Source: Polyangiaceae bacterium
GTDB lineage: Bacteria > Myxococcota_A > Polyangia > Polyangiales > Polyangiaceae
NCBI GenBank assembly: GCA_023150915.1
Contig: JAKLKA010000041.1
Coordinates: forward strand, 1 to 49,524
DNA: 49,524 nt
Reading direction: 5' to 3'
The notes beneath the pieces are model-generated. The model was not told where the DNA came from, did not search any database, and saw only the letters and a list, made by a program, of their open reading frames with translations. Of the stretch, positions 10,901 through 17,974 are shown piece by piece. The translations under genes were made by a program, and so were the position numbers. Position 1 is the stretch's first letter, and each line of letters begins with the position of its first letter.

Positions 10901-12126
10901 CGGCCCCGGTCATCCAAGAGCGCACGCCCGACCCAGCACCTGACTCGGAGGTCGCAGCTCGGGTCGACATGCCGGTGTCCCTGCGCCGCGTGTCCGGTAC
11001 GTTTCCCGCGGCCAACCCGATGGAGGCCGATCTGGTGGGGGCGCTCGCCCAGGGCTCGCTCGACGCCGGCTTCGAGCTGGTGCGCCAGCTCGAGAACAGG
11101 CGTAGCCGGTCCCACGATCTGGTCGCGGTGTGCCGCACCATGGTCGGCCACGCCCCCGGCAACCGCGAGCTCTTGCGGCAGCTGTACGTTGCGGCGCTGG
11201 CCGACAAGAACCACGTGTATGCCCGCGCGGTCGAGCACGTGCTCGGGCTGTTCGACCCCGCCGCCGAGGCCTCGGCCCCGCCGCCGCTTTCGGAGCAGCC
11301 CGAGGACCCGGCTCGGCTCCGGGCGCTGTTGTTCCGTGATCTCGGCAGCCCGGCGTGCGAAGCGCTGGCCTTGGTCTGGGACGGCGCGAGCCACGTCTTC
11401 CGCCGCGACCCGGCGAGCTATGGCGTGGCCGGCGCGGCGCGCGTGCCGCTGACCGCGCCCACGCCCCTCGGTCGTAGCTACGCTGCGGCGGCGCGCGTGC
11501 TGGGGCTCACGCGTACTCCGCTCTTCCAGCGCAAGACCGCCGGACCGCTCACCCTGGGCGTTGCGCTCTTGAACCCGCCCGCGGTGATCGCCGGCGGCGA
11601 GGTGGCGCGCGAGACGCCGGAGCTCGCGTATCACGTGGGCGCGATGTTGATCGCCACGCTGCCCGAGCACGTGCTGCTCTTCGGCTCGACGGAAGAGCAG
11701 GCACGCGCGATCGTCAAGAGCATGCTGCTGGCGTTCGGCCCGCCCAGCGAGCACAAGGCCGACCTGGCCAGCGCCGCCAGCCTGGCCGAGGTCCTGTGGG
11801 AGCGGATCCCCGCGCGCTCTCAGCGTCGGCTGCGCGAGATCTGCCACGAACCTCAGGGCATCGATTTCGACACCGCCATGGACTACGCGCGCCGGGCGGC
11901 GCGGCGGGCGGGGCTGTTCGTCTCGGGAGATCTGGGGGTGGCGCTGCGTCAGACCTGCCGGCAACAGGGGATTGCCCCCGAGACCGTCCAGTCCCCGACG
12001 GCGCTGGCCCAGCTGGTGGCCGAGAGCGCCCCGGTCGCCGATCTGGTCCGCCTGGCGACCAGCTCGGAATACTCCGCCGCCCGCTGGCAATCGCTCCGGG
12101 CGACCCGCCCACCCGCCCGGGCCTGA
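4978..12126 (+). CDS. Very large TPR-repeat protein
   Basis: Encodes 2382 residues, very rich in Ala, Arg, Glu and Leu. No signal peptide or membrane segment is visible, so it is probably cytoplasmic. From about residue 60 to 1900 it consists of repeated helical hairpins of TPR type (for example LAEREPDD/ALELDPT-like turns recurring every 34-40 residues). A proline-rich, charged linker follows at about 1915-1985 (PPPKPASRHP, TPPAPVIQ). The C-terminal 390 residues form a separate helical domain I do not recognise. Two lipoprotein genes follow on the same strand with little spacing, so they may be co-transcribed. A scaffold role is plausible, but nothing in the sequence names a partner. The long opposite-strand frames here are a codon-bias effect. 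Confidence 0.85.
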   Translation: MTTPSDNGSSSGKAPPGRSTLRPPEWVESREIPRSPASLTFELTLADPAVSRRTGPRAELTSLGARLSAAAAAGDTEGERQHATALARALVTRGAELDTAIKLARRALLLGYDAALREELAGWFAALGEPAVAATTLRPLVADASGAEAARLLTRIGVLLGRSGDAAGAADALFDAAREDPSDAVAPELQAGVGAWGHGAVSPERAAEGYLEGFRRREAMGDRAAAFEDLLRAFEMAPGEPLPAERLAGALAVRGRVGAADEVLREHARAAGDRERAVHLRRLREALAADDLPRALGAALDAHLDSDLDPARSQGFDALAERAGLHELRAARQELAAVELGAHERALAKTALAKLYSGPLASPERAIDAWVEVLALDPSSAPAREALVAELGATGDASPLTSALLRIARAGGPDAPAALADLARLAATRLSLPGLCVWAGRAALAFRHDDELAEWVARAEPEARIEDARLDQLRGSGPEVLAERAGLLRGRPDRADEYVAVLRQLLDQPGEHRNWQRSLERVLIREGRSDDLLAALERALARDPGADHERLAIALGLGLCARGDEASALRVLEPLLSATTAHPAACALGLVLASRLSEARLWARALVQLAAPVSSACRAVVLAAAAEALLAAGCVDEARSVAEQASRADPSQARPVGVLSNVALARTPDRSVADALDRAMGFIVPRAALCEALADAHDALGDSALALVWTQRWLALRPGDARAAKTLLGRVTEAGDAQRLGDALSWLLSQPQPLADLAPGLCAALLRLAEIDTARGIAMARRALDVLGPRSEELRETVLAVADSGNEPGLALALLERTLAVCDRPEERIALLLGIAVRRRAAGDADGLARAIARAGAEGAPADRILNALSDALPARSSDGEIALATARAEALAQHAAADAETRGRAFRELGAALWDLAGDVEGAVVAWQRAAELDPAHGVPRLARDLVSFAGSATALRHLEQFAARQSHPQDAARLLGVAATVALGAGENAEALRIAVEALELDPTFADMLAVAERAAGPGDVAVLETLYDKLSRASLGTFGERAVHYRAARYLERRGEDSRALDHAIRAFRAVPAEGITFVLMGRLAERSGRSGDVVRALTEVAEAARDTHQRSTWLKRAAAFGGADEDSTRLRVDVLLRALAVRPDPAVLVTLGQALSELARVSPEQREIGVMRFEHALGSLLPRLEGPEGARAAIAAAGVSLDLAQPALALAALDRAAQCDAAVEWFTELVGRGAELVHDPERARAFVDSVQRASADKYANVGRHLLELTAQVARCLDDAASAGALIVAAAERDPDDLELAGRAALAAQLSGDASLLDRIATAVPTSERVDSLMQAAAHAERDGDPLLAIEAFERVEGDGAVDSEDRRRARMRLRELYGQTGNHDKLEGLLEAELSRGDLSGAALARAGRDLAALLATRGKPERALTVLEEALRSVPRDIGLLEDMATLARQARDGARRAAALGTLVDLVSDRARAKVLRELAPLLEELGDVAGATGRFQELSALDPNDVDALSALERAAEKNGDWERAVALLARRATLASRVDDVRRIRLRRATLLEERLGRSDEARTELEALLAATGDHLSVLRVLADLHQRLGAPLRAAPLWMRASAVTTDRAEAADLLRRACEAFLVGGDVDAARRVLEGLETFAQSDTVALLAVAVERQGSDPLALAQALEELVGLGGHAPERHVALLVEAARAYERAGQLADALSVAERAAAIFPAAAEPQILARWLEYRVLGPTTREHARLVVAALRGIDEAFTPDEAELRGFLIAEALDSAVGTGAGMRELMKLSVDLGNVPLIALGIAERLVEGGEHAQSLPLFDLALAGDLRGVRNRGRVAIMAADAARETGDFARALGFVGVAASEAATRDAAAALGAQLRAEELARDVARERAAERRDVAVVKRTDTEPGIPQAQPPVELPGPRESTPPPKPASRHPEPARPSTTYHSTAPPERIRRTSEPPPKRAHTPPAPVIQERTPDPAPDSEVAARVDMPVSLRRVSGTFPAANPMEADLVGALAQGSLDAGFELVRQLENRRSRSHDLVAVCRTMVGHAPGNRELLRQLYVAALADKNHVYARAVEHVLGLFDPAAEASAPPPLSEQPEDPARLRALLFRDLGSPACEALALVWDGASHVFRRDPASYGVAGAARVPLTAPTPLGRSYAAAARVLGLTRTPLFQRKTAGPLTLGVALLNPPAVIAGGEVARETPELAYHVGAMLIATLPEHVLLFGSTEEQARAIVKSMLLAFGPPSEHKADLASAASLAEVLWERIPARSQRRLREICHEPQGIDFDTAMDYARRAARRAGLFVSGDLGVALRQTCRQQGIAPETVQSPTALAQLVAESAPVADLVRLATSSEYSAARWQSLRATRPPARA

Positions 12127-12181
12127 CCGAATGCGGGTAGCTCTGCCCCCGTCTCGAACCCGGGCTATGGTTAGCCGGCAG

Positions 12182-12763
12182 ATGCCCCGCCGCCCCCCGG
12201 CCGCGACACCGTTGTCACACCCGAATACCGCGGGATCGCAGGGATCTCGGCGCAATCGGGGGTTGGCATGTCTGTCGCTACTGCTGGGGTTGGTGGCCCC
12301 CGCGTCGTGCATCGTTTCGGAGCCCGCCGAGTACGGCGTGGCCAAGCAAACGCCGCCCTTCTTGGACGCGAAGAACGCCGCACCCAGCGTGCTGCACACC
12401 CACAAGCTGGCACTCGGCGACACGGTGCTGGTCAACGTGCCCTTCCGCTCCGAAGACGCCGGCGAAGAGCTGCGGGCGCTGCTCTGGCTCGACAAGGGCG
12501 TGATCGGGAAGAAGACCCTGCTCAACTTCCGGGAAATTCCGCCGGGCAAGCTCGAAGACGACAAGCGCTCGATCGACATCCCCGCCGACATCCAGGTCGC
12601 CGGCTGTCACTCGATGAGCCTGGTGGTCACCCATCGCAGCAACCTGGACAACAACGAGCCCGTGAACGACGACGACACGGCCATTCTCACCTGGTGGCTC
12701 AACGTCGACGACGAGGGCCAGGCTCTGCTCGGTGACTGCCCGACCTTGGGAGGCGGAAGCTGA
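12182..12763 (+). CDS. Small putative lipoprotein
   Basis: Encodes 193 residues. A basic N-terminus and a hydrophobic stretch (LACLSLLLGLVAP) lead to a lipobox with Cys43 (APASC). The mature part is beta-rich and contains DDDTAILTWWLN near the end. ATG 12182 is chosen; ATGs at 12131 and 12167 are also in frame but lengthen an already long n-region. The TGA stop overlaps the ATG of the next lipoprotein gene by one base, which indicates translational coupling. Function unknown; it is probably an envelope partner of the following protein. Confidence 0.75.
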   Translation: MPRRPPAATPLSHPNTAGSQGSRRNRGLACLSLLLGLVAPASCIVSEPAEYGVAKQTPPFLDAKNAAPSVLHTHKLALGDTVLVNVPFRSEDAGEELRALLWLDKGVIGKKTLLNFREIPPGKLEDDKRSIDIPADIQVAGCHSMSLVVTHRSNLDNNEPVNDDDTAILTWWLNVDDEGQALLGDCPTLGGGS

Positions 12764-14601
12764 TGCGCGCGCTCTCGCTCTTGGTGGTCGCGGCGCTGTC
12801 GGCGGGCTGCTCGGTGCAGGCGCTGGAAGACACCTCGCTCGAGCCTACCGTCAACCAGTGCTCGGTCGACGAAGACTGCGGCACCGGCAAGTGCGATCCG
12901 ACCCTGAAGATGTGTCACGCCGAACAGGGCTCGTTCGCGACCGTGTTGTTCGAGGTCACGGCGCCGGCCGACGCCGACCGTTACGGTGGGCTCTCGTTCC
13001 TGATGCCGCAAGAGATCTCGCCCAGCGGCGGGCCGCTGGACCTGGCGCTGGGCGTGGTCAGCAAGGTCACCGGCACGGTCAAGCCGCAGAAGGCGGACTT
13101 CCAGGGCAGCTGCGAGATCGGCTACGGCGCCGCAAACGCCAGCGCCACGCCGGCGGTGAAGGTCACGTTCAGCTCGACCATGAAGCTGCTCGGCCTGCCG
13201 GCGCCGCGCTTCACGGCCAAGACCACCTACGACGACGTCGGGAAGAAGTACGAGTTCGAGGCCTGGCTTCCGCCCGACGAGTACGACGTGTACGTCGAGC
13301 CGCTGGAAGAGGGGCAGAACCCCGAATCGTGCTCGATCGTCCCGCAGCTGGTGCGTGGCATCCAGATCGAGGCGGGCGACGTCGAGGCACAGATCCCGCT
13401 CCAGGCGCCCAGCCTGCTTCAGATCGAAGTGCTGCTGCCGGTGGCGGCGGTGACCGCCAAAGACAAGACGCCGCTGGTGGGTTGGGAGATAGACGTCATC
13501 GATCCCAGCTCGGGGCAGCGGCTGTCGGCGCCGACCAAGCTTCAGCTGGTCGACGACCCGAGCGACGTTCAGAACCAGCACTACACCGCGGCGGTCGAGT
13601 TCTCGGAGTCGACCGGCGAGAACGTCCAGCCGGGCACCGAGCTGGTCCGCCTCAAGCCCCCGGCAGACACCGACAAGCCCACGGTGGTGATCGAGCGCGC
13701 GCACCTGGGCCTGTTCAGCACGGGCCCGGCCAAGATCGAGGCGCAGAAGCAGCTCTGGCCCGAGGCCGTGAAGCTCGATCAGATCAGCGTCTTCGGGACC
13801 AACGGGGCGCCCTTCGTGGACGCTGCCACTGCGCGCTTCGTCTCGACCAAGCTCGAGCTCGACAGCGGCAACGGCAAAGATCAGATGGGCCTGGCGTTCT
13901 TCGAGAAGACGGTCGAGATCGTCGATGGCGTGGCCAAAGACGTGCACCTGCTCGAGGGGGAGTACGACGTCTTCGTCGCGCCGCCCGCCAGCTCGGGGTT
14001 TGCCACCACGCGGACCAAGCTCACGGTCTCGAATCAGGCCAAGCAGGGCGCCACCCAGGGCGGCAAGAGCGTGACGCTCGAGCTGGTCTCGGACGTGGGG
14101 GGCAGCGTGCTCGTTCCGGGCGGCAGCAAGCCGGCCACGGGCGCCAGCGTGCAGGCCGTGGCCGCGCCGGTGGACGCCACGCCGCTCGAGATCGCGGTGG
14201 GCACCAAGCCGTTCTCGCCCAAGGCCACCTCGGGCATGGTCGGCAAAGAGGGCGAGTTCTCCTTCGAGGTCGATCCCGGCGTGTTCGACTTCTCCGTGCG
14301 GCCCCCCGACGGCACCGGCTTCGCCTGGCTGGTGCGGCCGAAGGTCGAGGTGAAGAGCGGCGTACACGACCTGGGCCCGATGACCTTGCCGTTGCCGGTG
14401 GTGTACCAGGGCAACGTGAGCGTGCCCGGCACCGCCACGCCGGCGCCGCTGCCCGGGGCGCTGATCCGGGTCTTCATCTACCTGAACGACTCGGGCTACA
14501 CCGGCGACCGCACCGGCGCGACCACCGCGGTTCAGCTGGCCGAGGCGCGGGCCGACGCGACTGGCGCCTTCCGCCTGTTCTTGCCGGCGAACCTGAACTG
14601 A
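12763..14601 (+). CDS. Large putative lipoprotein with repeated beta domains
   Basis: Encodes 612 residues. The lipobox is SAGC (Cys16). A Cys-rich motif follows (CSVDEDCGTGKCDPTLKMC, about 32-51), a type common in myxobacterial surface proteins. The remainder is a series of beta-sandwich-like segments with carboxypeptidase-regulatory-like features (for example EYDVFVAPP, FDFSVRPP and GALIRVFIY near the end). It probably sits on the outer surface or in the periplasm. Its start overlaps the stop of the preceding lipoprotein gene, so the two are likely made together. No catalytic motif seen. Confidence 0.82.
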   Translation: MRALSLLVVAALSAGCSVQALEDTSLEPTVNQCSVDEDCGTGKCDPTLKMCHAEQGSFATVLFEVTAPADADRYGGLSFLMPQEISPSGGPLDLALGVVSKVTGTVKPQKADFQGSCEIGYGAANASATPAVKVTFSSTMKLLGLPAPRFTAKTTYDDVGKKYEFEAWLPPDEYDVYVEPLEEGQNPESCSIVPQLVRGIQIEAGDVEAQIPLQAPSLLQIEVLLPVAAVTAKDKTPLVGWEIDVIDPSSGQRLSAPTKLQLVDDPSDVQNQHYTAAVEFSESTGENVQPGTELVRLKPPADTDKPTVVIERAHLGLFSTGPAKIEAQKQLWPEAVKLDQISVFGTNGAPFVDAATARFVSTKLELDSGNGKDQMGLAFFEKTVEIVDGVAKDVHLLEGEYDVFVAPPASSGFATTRTKLTVSNQAKQGATQGGKSVTLELVSDVGGSVLVPGGSKPATGASVQAVAAPVDATPLEIAVGTKPFSPKATSGMVGKEGEFSFEVDPGVFDFSVRPPDGTGFAWLVRPKVEVKSGVHDLGPMTLPLPVVYQGNVSVPGTATPAPLPGALIRVFIYLNDSGYTGDRTGATTAVQLAEARADATGAFRLFLPANLN

Positions 14602-14685
14602 CGCGAGCGCGCCGAACGTGCCGCGGGGCCCCCAACCCCCGCGCGAAGCTGGCTGTCACGCGGACCTCGTAATAACCTGGAGGTC

Positions 14686-15744
14686 GTGAAACGCCCCTCC
14701 GCGCGCGCGTCGCCGGCCGAGCTTGCCGCGGCGCTGCACGAGGTCTCCAACGCGCTGACCGTCGTGCTGGGTTGGCTCGACATTGCCGGCGGCCGCGCGG
14801 AAGACGGCCCGGCGCGGAACGCGCTGGAGGTGGCCATGAGCTACGCCCGGCTCGGTCACGGCGTGGCCCGGCGCGCCATCGGCGACCACGACGGAGGCTC
14901 CGAAGCGCAGCGCAGCGCCGCCGTGATCGCGCGCTCGGCGGTGCTTGGGATCACCCCCGCCGCCGATCGCAAGGGCGTCAGCGTGCGGTTCGAGTCGACC
15001 ACCAGCCTGGACGACTGGGTCCCCGACGGCGACGCCGTGGCCCAGGTGCTCCTGAACCTGTTGCTCAACGCCGTCGCCTTCTCACCCGCCGGGGGCACCG
15101 TCACGCTCAGCCTCGGAGAGACCGACGGCGCGGTCGTGTTTCGCGTGACCGACGAGGGGCCCGGCATCGATCCCGAGCGCGCGGCGGCGCTGTTCGTCGC
15201 CCCCGAGTCCACGCGGCCCGGTGGCACGGGGATCGGCCTGGTGAATGCGGCGGCCGCGGCGCGCGCGCGCGGCGGCGAGCTGGCGCTGGCCCGACCCGGC
15301 CCGGGCGCGTGCTTCGAGCTGTCGTGGCCCAAGCGCGACGCCCGCGCCCCCTCGCGCGCCCCCACCGAGCCCGTTCGCCTGGAGGGGGTCCGCGTGCTGG
15401 TGCTGGAAGACGATCCCGCCGTGCTCGGTCTGATCGAGCTGGCGCTCGAAGCCCGCGGCGCCAGCGTCATTGCCATCACCAGCCGTCACGACCTGGGTTC
15501 GTTCGACGCCGACGGCCCGCTGTCGGTCGCGCTCTTCGACCTCTCGCCCATCGCCGACGATCCGCGCGCCGCCCTCGCCACCCTGCGCGCCCGGGCTGGC
15601 GACGTGCCCGTGGTGCTGATCAGCGGCTCAGCCAACGGCGCCGCCGAGCTCAGCGATGCCGACGTGTGCGCCTGGATCCGCAAGCCCTTCGAGATGGGCG
15701 AGGTGATCGAGATCCTGCGGGGCCTGCTCGTCCGGGCGCCGTGA
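14686..15744 (+). CDS. Hybrid histidine kinase with receiver domain, no sensor domain
   Basis: Encodes 352 residues with no signal peptide or transmembrane segment. A short HisKA-like helix carries LHEVSNALT (phospho-acceptor His18). An ATPase domain follows with an N-box (LLNLLLNAV, Asn124/128), G1 box (DEGPG, 156-160) and G2 box (GGTGIGL, 179-185). A receiver domain begins near 234, with acidic residues D242/D243, phospho-acceptor Asp285 in ALFDLSP, Ser313 and Lys333 in RKPF. This is a soluble phosphorelay protein that must get its input from a partner, since no sensory domain is encoded. The start is GTG; a GGAGG lies only two bases before it, so the true start may differ by a few codons. 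Confidence 0.85.
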   Translation: MKRPSARASPAELAAALHEVSNALTVVLGWLDIAGGRAEDGPARNALEVAMSYARLGHGVARRAIGDHDGGSEAQRSAAVIARSAVLGITPAADRKGVSVRFESTTSLDDWVPDGDAVAQVLLNLLLNAVAFSPAGGTVTLSLGETDGAVVFRVTDEGPGIDPERAAALFVAPESTRPGGTGIGLVNAAAAARARGGELALARPGPGACFELSWPKRDARAPSRAPTEPVRLEGVRVLVLEDDPAVLGLIELALEARGASVIAITSRHDLGSFDADGPLSVALFDLSPIADDPRAALATLRARAGDVPVVLISGSANGAAELSDADVCAWIRKPFEMGEVIEILRGLLVRAP

Positions 15745-15758
15745 GGTCGCCCCTACCT

Positions 15759-15830
15759 CCCCGGACAAAATCAGAGATTGGTCTGAATTTGTCTGGACAA
15801 AATCAGAGTTTCCTCGAAACATGTCCGGGG
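15759..15830 (+). promoter_or_regulatory. Repeat-rich leader before the ATPase gene
   Basis: The leader holds two copies of GGACAAAATCAGAG (15763-15776 and 15795-15808, 32 bp apart). The second is part of a small inverted repeat, TTTGTC-TG-GACAAA (15788-15801). The outer edges, CCCCGGAC (15759-15766) and GTCCGGGG (15823-15830, touching the ATG), are also inverted copies. AT-rich sequence stands out from the surroundings, which suggests a promoter with operator sites. Confidence 0.5.
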
Positions 15831-17009
15831 ATGATCGAGCGCCGGATTGCCGTGCCGCTGGGCGTGGACCTCTCGAAGAAGATGGTGCTGCTTTCGGGGC
15901 CGCGGCAGTGCGGCAAGACGACCGTCGTGCGCGCAGTCACCGCCGAGCGCAGCGGGCGCTATTTCAACTGGGACGAACCCGCCGACCGGCACCAGATCCA
16001 GAAGCTGGAGCTCGACTTCGAGGCTCCGCTCTGGGCGTTCGACGAGCTGCACAAGTTTCGCCGCTGGCGCAACTTCCTCAAAGGGCTCTACGACAGCCAC
16101 CATCGCGGCCACCAGATCCTGGTCACGGGCAGCGCGCGCCTCGAGCTGTACGGGCACGGCGGCGATTCGCTTCAGGGGCGGTACTTCGGTCACCACCTGC
16201 ACCCGATCACCGCCTCCGAGCTCGCGCGGCGCAAGCTGGTTCCCCTCGACGAGTTGCCCGGCGTGCCACGCGAGCCCGTGCCGCGAGACGTGCTCGACTC
16301 GCTGCTCACGCTCGGCGGCTTTCCGGAGCCGCTTCTGGGGGCGAGCGAGAAGGAAGCCGCGCGCTGGCGGCTGGCATACGCCACCCGACTGGTCCGCGAG
16401 GACGTTCGCGACCTGGAGCGGATCCGTGAGCTCGAGCGGATCGAGCTGCTCTACGACCGACTGGGCGCCATTGCTGGAGGGGTGCTCTCGATCAACAGCC
16501 TGCGTGAGGATCTCGAGGTTGCCTTCGAGACCGTTCGCAGCTGGATCGGCGTGCTCGAGCGGCTCGACGCCGTGTTCCGAATCGCTCCGTACGGGCCGCC
16601 GCGCATCAAGAGCGTCAAGAAGGAGCAGAAGCTGTACTTCTGGGACTGGTGCCGAGCAGAGTCGCCGGGCGCGCGGTTCGAGAACTTGATCGCGTTGCAC
16701 CTGCTGCGGCTGGTTCACTGGGCAGCGGACGTCGAGGGCGAGCGCCTGGAGCTTCGCTACTTCCGCACGCGCATGGGGCACGAGGTCGACTTCATCCTCT
16801 TGCGGCGGGGGAAGCCGTGGATCGCCATCGAAGCAAAGCTCGCCGAGCAGCCGCTGGATACCGGCCTGCGCTATCTCCTCGAGCGCGTGCCCGTGCCTTT
16901 CGCCTTTCAGGTGCATCGCGACGGCGGCCGGGAGCGGCGCGTCGCCGACATCGGCAGGTGTCGTGTGCGCCTGGTTTCTGCCGCGCGCCTCTTGGCCAGC
17001 TTGCCTTGA
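15831..17009 (+). CDS. AAA ATPase of the DUF4143 (archaeal-type ATPase) group
   Basis: Encodes 392 residues. It has an N-terminal P-loop (GPRQCGKT, residues 23-30), a Walker B-like segment ending in FDELHK (Asp71, Glu72) and the sensor-like ILVTGSARLEL. The C-terminal half has the DUF4143 pattern, with the restriction-endonuclease-like motif GHEVDFIL...IAIEAKL. Proteins of this group are widespread and mostly uncharacterised, with suggested roles in DNA or toxin-related processes. The ATG at 15831 directly follows a structured leader with repeats. No partner gene lies next to it; the tRNA-Leu follows about 140 bp later. It may have come from an older insertion at this tRNA, which is inference only. 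Confidence 0.82.
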   Translation: MIERRIAVPLGVDLSKKMVLLSGPRQCGKTTVVRAVTAERSGRYFNWDEPADRHQIQKLELDFEAPLWAFDELHKFRRWRNFLKGLYDSHHRGHQILVTGSARLELYGHGGDSLQGRYFGHHLHPITASELARRKLVPLDELPGVPREPVPRDVLDSLLTLGGFPEPLLGASEKEAARWRLAYATRLVREDVRDLERIRELERIELLYDRLGAIAGGVLSINSLREDLEVAFETVRSWIGVLERLDAVFRIAPYGPPRIKSVKKEQKLYFWDWCRAESPGARFENLIALHLLRLVHWAADVEGERLELRYFRTRMGHEVDFILLRRGKPWIAIEAKLAEQPLDTGLRYLLERVPVPFAFQVHRDGGRERRVADIGRCRVRLVSAARLLASLP

Positions 17010-17054
17010 CGGTGGGGTTTGTCGCCGGGCTGCCGCCAGGCCATCTCGGGGCCT

Positions 17055-17075
17055 CAGGCGCTGCTTTTGCGCCTG
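17055..17075 (+). terminator. Possible terminator hairpin after the ATPase gene
   Basis: Perfect 7-bp arms (CAGGCGC / GCGCCTG) enclose a T-rich 7-base loop about 45 bp after the ATPase stop. No T-run follows, so intrinsic termination is uncertain. Confidence 0.35.
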
Positions 17076-17150
17076 CCGCGGCGGATCGAAGCCGCTCCGC
17101 AAAGGGACTTGCCGACCCCCGGGTCCTTGAGGTAGACCCCCGTCCCCCAC

Positions 17151-17237
17151 GCGAAGGTGGCGGAACTGGCAGACGCACTAGCTTGAGGTGCTAGCGGGGT
17201 AACTCCCATGGAGGTTCAAGTCCTCTCCTTCGCACCA
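17151..17237 (+). tRNA. tRNA-Leu (anticodon GAG)
   Basis: Complete 87-base tRNA. The acceptor arms are GCGAAGG and CCTTCGC, the discriminator is A and CCA is encoded. The anticodon stem CTAGC/GCTAG surrounds the loop TTGAGGT, which gives anticodon GAG reading CUU/CUC. A long variable arm (class II) and the T-arm GGTTCAAGTCC are present. The 3' part from the anticodon loop onward is the integration site used by the elements to its right, and the element sequence restores the full tRNA. Confidence 0.97.
17182..17235 (+). repeat. Attachment site copy 1 (in the tRNA-Leu 3' part)
   Basis: This 54-bp stretch from the anticodon stem-loop to the discriminator region recurs without mismatch at 27021-27074, and its last 24 bases recur at 40626-40649. 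Repetition of the 3' end of a tRNA gene, with an integrase next to a copy, is the standard sign of a tyrosine-recombinase att site. Confidence 0.92.
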
Positions 17238-17255
17238 AACGATCTCGAAGACATG

Positions 17256-17282
17256 CGGCGCGGCCCGAAAGATGGCGCGCCG
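17256..17282. repeat. Hairpin conserved at two att borders
   Basis: CGGCGCG and CGCGCCG form 7-bp arms around a 13-base loop, 19 bp after the tRNA. The same arrangement, with the flanking ATGCGGCGCGGCCCG, is found at 40666-40695 after the third att copy. This shows that the two borders share ancestry. Confidence 0.6.
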
Positions 17283-17294
17283 CTGAAGACCGAC

Positions 17295-17319
17295 CTTCCC
17301 CGAAATTCTTCCCCGAAAC
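17295..17319 (+). repeat. Tandem half-sites CTTCCCCGAAA
   Basis: Two direct copies of CTTCCCCGAAA (17295-17305 and 17308-17318) lie about 60 bp inside the left border of element 1. The same unit forms both arms of a 24-bp palindrome near the right border (26917-26940). They may be arm-type binding sites for the integrase or excisionase. Confidence 0.5.
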
Positions 17320-17335
17320 TCTGAAGCACGCGGCG

Positions 17336-17402
17336 CGGCTGCTGCCGCTGACAAGACCCCTGAGGTGGTTCCGTGCTCGGCCCCATTTTTGGGGGGCCGA
17401 GC
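17336..17402. repeat. Left copy of an inverted end repeat, with strong hairpin
   Basis: Bases 17336-17357 (CGGCTGCTGCCGCTGACAAG plus two bases) recur as a perfect inverted copy at 26885-26906 near the other end of element 1. Next to it, 17375-17402 is a hairpin with 10-bp arms (GCTCGGCCCC / GGGGCCGAGC); the right end has a comparable hairpin at 26832-26866. It could also terminate the leftward gene 17420-17974. Confidence 0.6.
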
Positions 17403-17419
17403 TACACGCGTCTTCCGCC

Positions 17420-17974
17420 TCACGCCGACTGAGTCTTGTGAGGCTCGGCGAGATCCCGCAGCGAGCTCAGGACCGCTGCGTGCTCGGTGTCGGACAAGAG
17501 CTCCCAGCGAGTGAGCGATTGGGCAATCCCAGTCAAGTCGGCGCCCCGATAGATCAACTTCTCGAACAGACGAACTGCTTCGTCGAGCGCTTCGCGTGAG
17601 GCCTCGATGTCCCTCGATCGATACGCGGCACCCGCTGACAAGTGCCTGAGGTGATCGAGCAGCTCCAGAAGGGCCGCCAGCTTCCGATTAGTGCGCCGAA
17701 TGCCTTCTTCCATCGAGATCGAGCCGACTTCCGAGGGGGAGAGCACGTCCAGATACAGCTCGTCGTCGAACGCGAATTGCTTCTGGCAATTGAGGCAGTA
17801 CCGCGTCGATTCCACGTATTGCGGCTCGCCAACGGCCACTTCGTACACATGGAACGCGGTGAAGTGGTCGAAGACGAGGAACGAGGTGACGCAAGAGCAG
17901 CTCGGGCAGACGTCGGCCACGACGCCACGACGCGCCGCTTCGGACCTGGTTCCCCACCAAACGACGACGCTCAC
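17420..17974 (-). CDS. Small zinc-ribbon protein of unknown function
   Basis: Encodes 184 residues. Two Cys pairs, CPSC (23-26) and CLNC (60-63), form a likely zinc ribbon around a segment rich in aromatics. The C-terminal half is helical and charged (EEGIRRTNRKLAALLELLDHLRHL). The GTG start at 17974 overlaps the stop of the upstream membrane gene as GTGA, with GGAAGGA about 9 bases before it, so the two are translationally coupled. The frame could begin earlier inside the upstream gene, but the coupled start is better supported. Role unknown; it is part of the element 1 cargo. Confidence 0.68.
   Translation of the reverse strand: MSVVVWWGTRSEAARRGVVADVCPSCSCVTSFLVFDHFTAFHVYEVAVGEPQYVESTRYCLNCQKQFAFDDELYLDVLSPSEVGSISMEEGIRRTNRKLAALLELLDHLRHLSAGAAYRSRDIEASREALDEAVRLFEKLIYRGADLTGIAQSLTRWELLSDTEHAAVLSSLRDLAEPHKTQSA

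Noticed and set aside
9187-12591. A 1134-residue open frame on the minus strand opposite the TPR gene
   Set aside because: It mirrors the strong codon bias of the plus-strand gene, has Arg/Gly/His-rich low-complexity sequence and no motif, and runs across the boundary of the TPR gene.
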